Shown: piece by piece, positions 7,541-13,645 of the stretch | Layout: every line of letters begins with the position of its first letter | How positions within the stretch are numbered: position 1 is the stretch's first letter | NCBI GenBank assembly: GCA_964418565.1 | Contig: CAYQMB010000043.1 | Coordinates: 1 to 22,280, forward strand | DNA: 22,280 bases | Source of the DNA: JAQIBY01 sp964418565 | GTDB lineage: Bacteria > Bacteroidota > Bacteroidia > Bacteroidales > ML635J-15 | Direction of reading: 5' to 3' | Translations under genes and position numbers: made by a program | The notes under the pieces: model-generated | Databases searched by the model: none | Told to the model about the DNA's origin: nothing | What the model saw: only the letters and a program-made list of their open reading frames with translations

Positions 7541-8704
7541 ATGACAAATTCCAACGAAATACTGAACTTAAACAGCTTTTCACAACTCGCAAAGGTGCAT
7601 GAACCAGTTTGCCTGTCGCTTTACCTGCCCACATACCGTGCCGGACAGGAAGTGAAACAGGCTATGGCACCCAAAACACTGAAAAATCTGCTTAAATCAG
7701 TCAGAACTGAGCTGGCCGAACGCGAGCTTACTGAAAATGAAATCGAAGCCTTTCTCCGGCCGGTTGTCAATTTACTTGATGACAAAAAATTCTGGACAGA
7801 ACAGTCTGACGGACTCAGCATTTTTCTTACCGAATCGGATATTGAATATTATAAAATACCCATTCCGTTTGAACCATTTCATTACGTAGCAGATCATTTT
7901 TACTTAAAACCCCTGGTACCCATACTCAACAGAGATGATATTTTCTACCTTCTCGCTTTTAGTCCGGTAATGGTACATCTGTATGAGTGCACACCATACA
8001 CCATCGCAGAAATTGAGTCTGATGAATTGCCCGGTCGGCTTGAGGATGTTGTCGGGTACGATAAAGTTCCGAATAACCTGCAGCAGCGTTCAGGCCAGGA
8101 TGCTCACGGTGGTGCTGTATACCATGGACATGGAAGCAAAAAAGATACACGAGAGATTGAAATGGAAAAATTTCTGCACGCTGTTGATAATGGCATAAAT
8201 AAAATTCTTTCGGATCAAACGATTCCCTTAATTTTGGCTGCCGATGAAAAGAGCACAGGGAAATACCGCAAAATCAATGAGTACAACAGTCTGGTAAAGG
8301 ACTTCATACCAGGAAATCCGGAAGGGAAGGATGTACTTCTCTTGCACGAGATTGCTTATGACAAGCTCAAATCTTTTTTTGATGAAAAAAAACAAGCAAA
8401 AATCAAGGCTTTTCTGGATAATTCCACCAGCAAAAAAGTCAAGTCGGAAATGACAGATATTGTACCCGCAAGTGTTAACGGAAGAGTTGACACCCTGTTT
8501 ATGAACAAAGACAAGGAAGCATACGGCTTATTTGACAAGGAAAACAACAGCGTCATCATTGATAATGCACGCCTACCCCAAAATGCATCTCTGTACAATA
8601 TGATGGCAGTAAATACCCTCCTCAATAAAGGAAATGTTTATCTGATGGATGCTGATGACATGCCCCTTAAAAACACAAACGCTAATGCCTTGCTGCGTTA
8701 CTGA
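7541..8704 (+). CDS. baeRF-family protein (bacterial archaeo-eukaryotic release-factor-like, probably family 3)
   Basis: I chose the ATG at 7541 (387 residues, MTNSNEIL), since bacterial members start just before the N-terminal strand-helix unit; ATG 7517 is a possible alternative. Recognisable elements are the N-terminal VCLSLYLPTYRAG (~24-35), the YYLxP-like mid region (FYLKPLVPIL, ~120-130), a His/Gly-rich segment (HGGAVYHGHG, ~189-198), PLILAADE (~229-236) and IPGNPEG (~256-262). I recognise these as features of the baeRF families, which are distant relatives of aRF1/eRF1 and Dom34/Pelota-type proteins. No classic GGQ peptidyl-tRNA hydrolysis motif is visible. From the family description, a ribosome-associated or ribosome-rescue role is predicted but unproven. 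Its place in a stress module with BON and PRC proteins suggests action on translation during stress. Confidence 0.82.
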   Translation: MTNSNEILNLNSFSQLAKVHEPVCLSLYLPTYRAGQEVKQAMAPKTLKNLLKSVRTELAERELTENEIEAFLRPVVNLLDDKKFWTEQSDGLSIFLTESDIEYYKIPIPFEPFHYVADHFYLKPLVPILNRDDIFYLLAFSPVMVHLYECTPYTIAEIESDELPGRLEDVVGYDKVPNNLQQRSGQDAHGGAVYHGHGSKKDTREIEMEKFLHAVDNGINKILSDQTIPLILAADEKSTGKYRKINEYNSLVKDFIPGNPEGKDVLLLHEIAYDKLKSFFDEKKQAKIKAFLDNSTSKKVKSEMTDIVPASVNGRVDTLFMNKDKEAYGLFDKENNSVIIDNARLPQNASLYNMMAVNTLLNKGNVYLMDADDMPLKNTNANALLRY

Positions 8705-8735
8705 ATCCATTGTTGAACCTTTAAACAGAATTTTC

Positions 8736-9023
8736 ATGAGCAACGAAACCATCAAACAAGACATAAAACGAAAAATTGATGATCTCGAAGGTCAGTTGAT
8801 TGAAGTAAAAAACAAATTAGAGAAAGAAGAAAATCCTTCGGATGAACTGAAATCATTGGTAAATGAAATGGAAGACATTCAAAAGGATATTACCAGTCGC
8901 TACGAAAGTGAAAAAAACAAGGCAGACGCTGACTGGGATGAAATAGACAAAAACATTTACCAGGACATACAAAGTTTTAAAAAATCAATGACAAAAGCCG
9001 GAACACTTTTTTCCGGCACGTAG
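8736..9023 (+). CDS. Small coiled-coil protein, last gene of the stress module
   Basis: The 95-residue protein starts at the ATG at 8736 (MSNETIKQDIKRKI). An earlier in-frame ATG at 8649 lies inside the end of the baeRF gene and encodes a Cys/Pro-rich leader unlike the rest. The protein is highly charged and helical throughout (DDLEGQLIEVKNKLEKEE, KSLVNEMEDIQKDI) with a Trp in DADWDEID. In size, charge and helical design it matches the 5153-5434 product and the mature lipoprotein at 3907-4356; all three carry a Trp near the C-terminal third (DAWDEL, DEKWQK, DADWDE). It starts 31 bp after the baeRF stop and ends just before a strong terminator. There is no signal peptide; it is probably cytoplasmic. 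Function unknown. Confidence 0.75.
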   Translation: MSNETIKQDIKRKIDDLEGQLIEVKNKLEKEENPSDELKSLVNEMEDIQKDITSRYESEKNKADADWDEIDKNIYQDIQSFKKSMTKAGTLFSGT

Positions 9024-9045
9024 AATTGCGTAATCTGCAATTGAT

Positions 9046-9074
9046 CCCGGGGGCATTCTGCTTCCGGGTTTTTT
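9046..9074 (+). terminator. Strong rho-independent terminator closing the stress module
   Basis: CCCGGGGGC (9046-9054) pairs with GCTTCCGGG (9060-9068), nine pairs including two G-U, with a 5-nt loop followed by six T. A second G/C hairpin (GCCGGAA/TTCCGGC, 8997-9017) overlaps the very end of the coiled-coil gene and may reinforce it. Confidence 0.85.
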
Positions 9075-9411
9075 ATGAAATCTCCCAACTCCTTACTTTA
9101 CCATTTTCTATTCGTGCAAACCATCGTGCCGGACCATGCAGTTCAGGATGCCGGCTATAGGCAAAGCCGTATATCAAAATACCTTTATCAAGCCGTTTAA
9201 CATATTTTATTTCATGATGATAATCCGGAAACATCACAAAAAACGAACGCCAGGCATCAAGGCATGCTGCTTTACCTTCAAGCTTTTGTCCCGCTTTGTC
9301 AGTCATGACATGTGCATCACACATCAAAGCTTCTATACGATTTATATCTTTACGGTTGATTGCCTGATGAAAATCAGTGGCCGGATTCTCTTCCTGTTTC
9401 TTGTTTTTCAT
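9073..9411 (-). CDS. SnoaL-like / NTF2-fold family protein
   Basis: The 112-residue product (start MKNKKQEENPATDF at 9411; the frame extends to 9444, but that region overlaps the terminator hairpin) has the order of an NTF2-like small alpha+beta cone. An N-terminal helix FHQAINRKDINRIEALM is followed by a short strand VMTDKAGQKLEGKAACLDAWRSFFVMFPDYHHEI and C-terminal strands (ILIYGFAYSRHPELHGPARWFARIENGKVRSWEIS). The form LEGKAACLDAWRSFFVMFPDYHHEI is typical of SnoaL-like polyketide-cyclase relatives, many of which have no known substrate. It is cytoplasmic. Its stop lies inside the T run of the terminator of the converging stress module. It is separated from the upstream ankyrin gene by a terminator, so it is probably a single-gene unit. 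Confidence 0.75.
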   Translation of the reverse strand: MKNKKQEENPATDFHQAINRKDINRIEALMCDAHVMTDKAGQKLEGKAACLDAWRSFFVMFPDYHHEIKYVKRLDKGILIYGFAYSRHPELHGPARWFARIENGKVRSWEIS

Positions 9412-9443
9412 GGGCGTGATGTAATACGGGATAACAGAAAACA

Positions 9444-9478
9444 AAAATCCGCAAGCTGACTTTCAACCTGCGGATTTT
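9444..9478 (-). terminator. Terminator downstream of the ankyrin lipoprotein gene
   Basis: AAAATCCGCA (9444-9453) and TGCGGATTTT (9469-9478) form a perfect 10-bp stem with a 15-nt loop, flanked by A and T tracts on both sides. On the minus strand it ends the ankyrin transcript and precedes the SnoaL-like gene. Confidence 0.8.
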
Positions 9479-9496
9479 AATCTTTTTTACCATCGT

Positions 9497-9551
9497 TTAT
9501 TCTTCAGTTTCTTCGCCGTATTTCTTGATGTAATCCCTGATTTCATCATTT
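9497..9551. repeat. 55-bp exact duplicate of 9652-9706 next to the N gap (assembly artefact)
   Basis: These 55 bases, ending at the first N, are identical to the 55 bases that follow the last N (9652-9706). They encode the C-terminus of the ankyrin protein. An exact terminal overlap of this length next to a 100-N spacer is what an assembler leaves when contigs that share a k-mer end are scaffolded without merging. It is probably not a biological repeat. Confidence 0.85.
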
Positions 9552-9651
9552 NNNNNNNNNNNNNNNNNNNNNNNNNNNNNNNNNNNNNNNNNNNNNNNNN
9601 NNNNNNNNNNNNNNNNNNNNNNNNNNNNNNNNNNNNNNNNNNNNNNNNNNN
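9552..9651. other. 100-N assembly gap
   Basis: Exactly 100 N form a placeholder of conventional length. Both edges carry the same 55-bp sequence, so collapsing the two copies would remove the gap and leave one intact ankyrin gene followed by its terminator. Confidence 0.95.
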
Positions 9652-10074
9652 TTATTCTTCAGTTTCTTCGCCGTATTTCTTGATGTAATCCCTGATTTCA
9701 TCATTTGCGGCAATACCAGCAGCATCCTGGTCATAAATGTTTGTTTTGCTTTTGTCAGCGCCCTGCTCCATCAGGTATTTCACCACCTCAAAATGTCCAC
9801 GTTCGGCTGCCTTCATAAGCATGGTTTCGCTGTAGGAATTCGTTTTGTTAACATCTTCGCCGGCTTTAATGCCTTTCTTGATGGTTTCAAGATCACCTTC
9901 ACGGGCAGCTTTGAACATATCACCACCAAAGGCTTCGTCGATGTTTTCATTAACGGTTTCTTCCACTTTATCTTCAAGTTTGTCCTGAAGACTTTTTTTC
10001 TCACCTTTATTGCCACATGAGGCAAACACAAAAAGTGAGAGTGCAAGCATGATTAAAATTTGTTTAGTTTTCAT
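9652..10074 (-). CDS. Ankyrin-repeat lipoprotein
   Basis: The 140-residue protein begins with a lipoprotein signal peptide (MKTKQILIMLALSLFVFASC, lipidated Cys20), then has a charged linker (~22-50). Next come two or three ankyrin repeats at ~52-82, ~83-115 and ~116-135: AAREGDLETIKKGIKAGEDVN, SETMLMKAAERGHFEVVKYL and a final unit (AAGIAANDEIRDYIKKYG). It should act in the periplasm or at a membrane surface as a protein-binding scaffold. The gene lies downstream of the catalase gene on the same strand and has its own TAnnTTTG promoter. In Pseudomonas aeruginosa an ankyrin protein (AnkB) encoded next to katB supports catalase function, so the pairing here may be functional. The stop codon (9652-9654) touches the assembly gap, but the duplicated bases on its far side show the gene is complete. 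Confidence 0.87.
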   Translation of the reverse strand: MKTKQILIMLALSLFVFASCGNKGEKKSLQDKLEDKVEETVNENIDEAFGGDMFKAAREGDLETIKKGIKAGEDVNKTNSYSETMLMKAAERGHFEVVKYLMEQGADKSKTNIYDQDAAGIAANDEIRDYIKKYGEETEE

Positions 10075-10098
10075 GATATTAAGGTTTTGGTTTCACTG

Positions 10099-10130
10099 CA
10101 AAGATAACAGATTTTTTTATAGCAGTAAAG
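10099..10130 (-). promoter_or_regulatory. Bacteroidota-type promoter of the ankyrin lipoprotein gene
   Basis: On the minus strand TATCTTTG (10106-10099) matches the -7 consensus TAnnTTTG exactly. A T-rich -33 element (CTTTAC, 10130-10125) lies about 20 bp upstream. The start codon follows at 10074, leaving a leader of about 20 bases. Confidence 0.65.
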
Positions 10131-10155
10131 TTTATAAACAAGCTTTACAGGCAAT

Positions 10156-10189
10156 CAAACAAAAGCCCGCAATCGAAATGACTGCGGGC
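10156..10189 (-). terminator. Terminator of the catalase gene
   Basis: GCCCGCA (10165-10171) pairs perfectly with TGCGGGC (10183-10189), with an 11-nt loop. On the minus strand the stem is followed by TTTTGTTTG. It lies 27 bp after the catalase stop and separates it from the ankyrin gene. Confidence 0.85.
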
Positions 10190-10215
10190 AATGTTATAAG
10201 GTCGTCAGTGAAAAA

Positions 10216-11652
10216 TTACCAGCCCAGAGCTTTTCTCACACCAGCACCATAAGCCTTATCAGCTTTATCAAAAAGGCTTAGCTGACGTTCGATAATGTCT
10301 TTTGGAACGCCTTCCATTTCTCCTGCTATGCTTTCAAACAGTCGATTCTTTTGTCCTTCGTCAAACAGTCTGAACAGGTTTCCGGCCTGGGTAAAATCAT
10401 CCTCATCTTCATTACCATAACGGTCAGCATCCCCGTCAATACGCAGGGGCGGTTCGGTGGGGGCATCTGCTTCAGCCGGCCCGTTGAAAGAGTTTGGCTC
10501 GTAATACGCATCGGGATTTTCTTCAAAATTATCAAAGAAACGCATGGAACCATCGGCATGATAGTGATTCACTTCATTTCTGGGGCGATTGGGTGGCAAC
10601 ATTTCATAATGTGTACCCAGTCTGTAGCGATGTGCATCAGCGTATGAAAAGACTCTTGCCTGTAGCATTTTATCAGGAGAATACCCAATACCAGGCACAA
10701 CATTGGATGGTGAAAAAGCAGCATTTTCAATGTACACAAAGTAATTTTCAGGAATTTTATTCAGTTCAAACTCCCCTACTTTTATCAATGGATAATCACC
10801 ATGTGGCCATACTTTTGTCAGATCAAAGGGGTTGTATGGTGTTTTCTCAGCCTCTTTTTCAGGCATTACCTGAATGTAAAATGTCCATTTGGGAAATTCT
10901 CCTTTTTCAATGGCTTGATTGAGCGCTTCCTGATAGGTTTCCCGGGATTCACCAATGGCTTTTGCTGCCTCTTCATTGGTGAGTGTTTTGTGTCCCTGTT
11001 GGGTCTTAAAGTGAAATTTCACCCAGAAGCGTTCTCCTTTTTTATTCCAGAAACTGTACGTGTGCGAGCCGTAGCCATTCATGTGCATTGGCGTAGCAGG
11101 AATGCCTCTGTCCGAATGCAGTATGGTAACCTGGTGTACACTTTCCGGGGTTTTCGACCAGAAATCCCATTTTGCTGTATTCGACCGCAGGTTTGTTTTT
11201 GGGTGCCGTTTTTGCGTATGGATAAAATCCGGAAATTTATACCCATCACGGACAAAAAACACCGGTGTATTGTTTCCAACCATATCCCAGTTGCCTTCGT
11301 CGGTATAAAATTTCAGCGCAAAGCCACGTACATCACGTTCGGCATCCGCTGCACCTTTTTCTCCGGCTACTGTGGAAAACCGGGCAAGCATAGGCGTTTT
11401 TTTACCTACCTCACTAAAAACTTTTGCACAGGTATATTTGGTAATATCCTCTGTAACTGTCAATGTGCCTTCTGCACCCCAGCCTTTCGCATGTACTACC
11501 CTTTCAGGAATGCGTTCGCGGTTTTGATGCGCAAGTTTCTCCAGCAGTTGGTAATCCTGAATAAGAACCGGACCACGTTTTCCTGCTGTCATTGAGTTTT
11601 GATTATTGGTTATTGGGGCACCACCCGTTGTTGTTAATTTTTTCTTTTTCAT
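10216..11652 (-). CDS. katA: Heme catalase (small-subunit, clade 3 type)
   Basis: The 478-residue enzyme should dismutate hydrogen peroxide to water and oxygen in the cytoplasm. It contains the distal His54 in RIPERVVHAKGWGAEG, the catalytic Asn127 in MVGNNTPVFFVRD, KFPDFIHTQKRHP, and the proximal heme-ligand Tyr337 in RVFSYADAHRYRLG. The length fits small-subunit catalases with no C-terminal flavodoxin-like extension. I chose the ATG at 11652 (MKKKKLTTTGGAPI) because the frame extension to 11685 adds an atypical leader. The Lys/Gly-rich N-terminus with GGAPITNNQNSMTAGKRGP is the usual substrate-channel arm of this group. It is transcribed away from the aminotransferase gene and has its own terminator. 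An ankyrin lipoprotein gene follows on the same strand. No OxyR-like site can be defined by eye. Confidence 0.97.
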   Translation of the reverse strand: MKKKKLTTTGGAPITNNQNSMTAGKRGPVLIQDYQLLEKLAHQNRERIPERVVHAKGWGAEGTLTVTEDITKYTCAKVFSEVGKKTPMLARFSTVAGEKGAADAERDVRGFALKFYTDEGNWDMVGNNTPVFFVRDGYKFPDFIHTQKRHPKTNLRSNTAKWDFWSKTPESVHQVTILHSDRGIPATPMHMNGYGSHTYSFWNKKGERFWVKFHFKTQQGHKTLTNEEAAKAIGESRETYQEALNQAIEKGEFPKWTFYIQVMPEKEAEKTPYNPFDLTKVWPHGDYPLIKVGEFELNKIPENYFVYIENAAFSPSNVVPGIGYSPDKMLQARVFSYADAHRYRLGTHYEMLPPNRPRNEVNHYHADGSMRFFDNFEENPDAYYEPNSFNGPAEADAPTEPPLRIDGDADRYGNEDEDDFTQAGNLFRLFDEGQKNRLFESIAGEMEGVPKDIIERQLSLFDKADKAYGAGVRKALGW

Positions 11653-11802
11653 AAACACGGTTTTGATTTGCTGTAAAATACACAAAACAATAATCAGTTC
11701 AAAATATTTTAAGGTTTATTTGCTTTTTATGAAACAAAACCGTCTGTTATTATAACAAAAATCTCATGTGTGACAGGGAATTAACAATAAATCCTGCTAT
11801 TC

Positions 11803-11833
11803 CTTTTACTTTCTAAGAAAACCAATACCTTTG
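11803..11833 (+). promoter_or_regulatory. Bacteroidota-type promoter of the aminotransferase gene
   Basis: TACCTTTG (11826-11833) matches the -7 consensus TAnnTTTG exactly. A T-rich stretch at 11803-11806 sits at the -33 distance but is not a clean TTG. The ATG at 11872 follows after about 33 bases of leader. Confidence 0.65.
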
Positions 11834-11871
11834 CATTGTGAACATAAGTGCAATTCAAAATCAAGCTAATC

Positions 11872-13035
11872 ATGAACATTTCCAGGCATATTTCCAGCAG
11901 AAGCTTAAGCATTCCAAAATCATCCATCCATGAAATGACCCGTCTTTCGCAGCAGTACAAAGACGTATCGTTCTTATCCTGGGCAAAACCAACAACCGGC
12001 ACACCGGATCACATTAACCAGGCAGCAATTGAGGCCATAAAAGCAAATAAAACTGCCGGTTATTCAGCATCATCCGGGTTATTGCCATTACGTGAAGCAA
12101 TTGTGGAAAAGCTTAAAACCAAAAACAAGATAAAAGCAAGCACGGATGAAATCATTGTCACCATTGGTGCAGTTGAAGCCTTAACTGCAGCAATAATGGC
12201 TGTGGTAAACCCCGGAGATGAAGTCATCATACCGATACCGGCCTATTCCACCCACATGCGGCAGGTAGAAATGGCTGGTGGAGTCAACACCTTAATTCCC
12301 ACAAAAGAACATGACCATTTTAAACCGGACATTAAGGCCATGGAAGCTGCCATTACAGACAAAACCAAGGCCATCTTTTATTCGTCGCCAAACAATCCTA
12401 CAGGCGCAGTATACAGCAAAGCAGATACAGAAGCGATCGCCCGTATGGCAATTGAAAATGACCTGATTGTTATCACCGATGAGGCTTACGAATATTTCAA
12501 TTACGATGGGAATGAACATTATAGCATTGCTGCATTTGAAGGAATGCGGGATCGTACGATATCGGTGTTCACCTTTACAAAAACATATGCCATGACAGGC
12601 TGGCGTGTTGGCTACCTGCATGCAGACAAAGCACTCACAGAACACATCACCAAAATGCACATTCCCATGGCAATATGCGCTCCGGTAGCATCTCAATACG
12701 CTGCCCTTGAAGCCCTGCAAGCTTCTCAATCCTGCATTGAAGACTTCAAATCCCACTATTTATCAGCGCGTAATCTGATGTGTCAACGTCTGGATAATTT
12801 ACCTCACATTTTTGATTATCAAAAACCCCTGGGGGCTTATTTGATGTTCCCGAAAGTCAAATTGCCCGAGGCACAAGACTCACTCAGGTTTGCAAAAAAA
12901 ATGCTTGATGATATTCAGGTTTCCACAACACCAGGTGTAGCTTTCAAAGGGGAAGGCCACCTTAGGCTGTCATTTTGTGTTCCGGAAGACATGATTAATC
13001 AGGCTTTTGACCGTATGGAAACCTATTTTAGATAA
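11872..13035 (+). CDS. PLP-dependent class I/II aminotransferase (aspartate aminotransferase-like fold)
   Basis: The 387-residue protein (start MNISRHISSRSL at 11872) has the fold-type I layout: an N-terminal arm with SWAKPTTGTPDHI, GYSASSGLLPLREAI, GAVEALTAAIMAVVNPGDEV (cofactor phosphate region), Asn175 in SSPNNPTGAVYS, Asp203 and Tyr206 in ITDEAYEYF, and the Schiff-base Lys237 in TFTKTYAMTGWRVGY. Arg245 of the same motif and Arg365 in HLRLSF should bind the cofactor phosphate and the substrate carboxylate. It transfers an amino group between an amino acid and a 2-oxo acid in the cytoplasm. The substrate cannot be assigned; aspartate, aromatic or alanine-type specificity are all possible. 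It is a single-gene unit with its own promoter and converges with the lipoprotein gene at 13069. Confidence 0.93.
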   Translation: MNISRHISSRSLSIPKSSIHEMTRLSQQYKDVSFLSWAKPTTGTPDHINQAAIEAIKANKTAGYSASSGLLPLREAIVEKLKTKNKIKASTDEIIVTIGAVEALTAAIMAVVNPGDEVIIPIPAYSTHMRQVEMAGGVNTLIPTKEHDHFKPDIKAMEAAITDKTKAIFYSSPNNPTGAVYSKADTEAIARMAIENDLIVITDEAYEYFNYDGNEHYSIAAFEGMRDRTISVFTFTKTYAMTGWRVGYLHADKALTEHITKMHIPMAICAPVASQYAALEALQASQSCIEDFKSHYLSARNLMCQRLDNLPHIFDYQKPLGAYLMFPKVKLPEAQDSLRFAKKMLDDIQVSTTPGVAFKGEGHLRLSFCVPEDMINQAFDRMETYFR

Positions 13036-13068
13036 CCATCAGAAAAAACACAAACTGGTGTAAGTAAA

Positions 13069-13602
13069 TTATTGACCCAATACTTCTGCGTCTACCCAGA
13101 AAACAGCATCAATCTGTATCTGGTATTCCTGTGTAATTACTCTGTCGGTAATGGTTTTCACCCGAAACTGTATGCTGTCTTTTTTGATGTATGCTTCCAG
13201 GTTTTCATCGCTGGTATTCAGCAGAATTGTATTTCCAACATCATCCGGGATGTCCTCTTTCCAGGCAATTTCAATTTCAGACAATTCATCCGCACTGAGG
13301 TAAACGTAAATGTCATTTAAAAACGCAAAATCGCCATCATCCGGGGATGTCACACTAAGCTGTGAGCTGGTAAGCAGGATTTCTTCAACCTTATCCTTGC
13401 GGGTATCATGCACGGCAAATTGTGTCTCTGAATTGGTGGTAATTTCGGGTGTCCACATGTCAAAAGGCATGTTTGCACCAACGGTAGACGGCACTGTCAC
13501 AGAGGTCTGATAATCCATTTCAAATTGTGTGTATTCATCGACCTTTTCACACTGAGTAAAAGCCAATGCAATTACGAGTAAGGGTAAAATCAGTTTTCGC
13601 AT
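13069..13602 (-). CDS. Lipoprotein of unknown function
   Basis: The 177-residue product starts with a lipoprotein signal peptide (MRKLILPLLVIALAFTQC, lipidated Cys18). The mature part is acidic and rich in beta-like segments (SVTVPSTVGANMPFDMWTPEI, FLNDIYVYLSADELSEIEIAW, IQFRVKTITDRVITQEYQIQID), suggesting one or two beta-sandwich domains at the cell surface or in the periplasm. I do not recognise the family. It starts 43 bp after the stop of the giant surface protein gene on the same strand, with no terminator visible between them, so it may be co-transcribed and could serve as an accessory. It converges with the aminotransferase gene. Confidence 0.8.
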   Translation of the reverse strand: MRKLILPLLVIALAFTQCEKVDEYTQFEMDYQTSVTVPSTVGANMPFDMWTPEITTNSETQFAVHDTRKDKVEEILLTSSQLSVTSPDDGDFAFLNDIYVYLSADELSEIEIAWKEDIPDDVGNTILLNTSDENLEAYIKKDSIQFRVKTITDRVITQEYQIQIDAVFWVDAEVLGQ

Positions 13603-13645
13603 AGCTGTCTTTTTAAGATCAACATCAAAAGTCTGTTAAAGTTCG

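Noticed and set aside
8997..9017. GCCGGAA/TTCCGGC hairpin as a separate terminator
   Set aside because: It lies within the last codons of the coiled-coil gene and has no T run after it; the better terminator is at 9046-9074.
9546..9734. Minus-strand open frame running through the N gap
   Set aside because: It is open only because N codons are translated as X; it is an artefact of the placeholder gap.
10801..11595. 264-codon open frame on the plus strand
   Set aside because: It lies entirely antisense to the catalase gene, is Cys/Phe-rich with no recognisable domain, and is explained by the codon pattern of the catalase.
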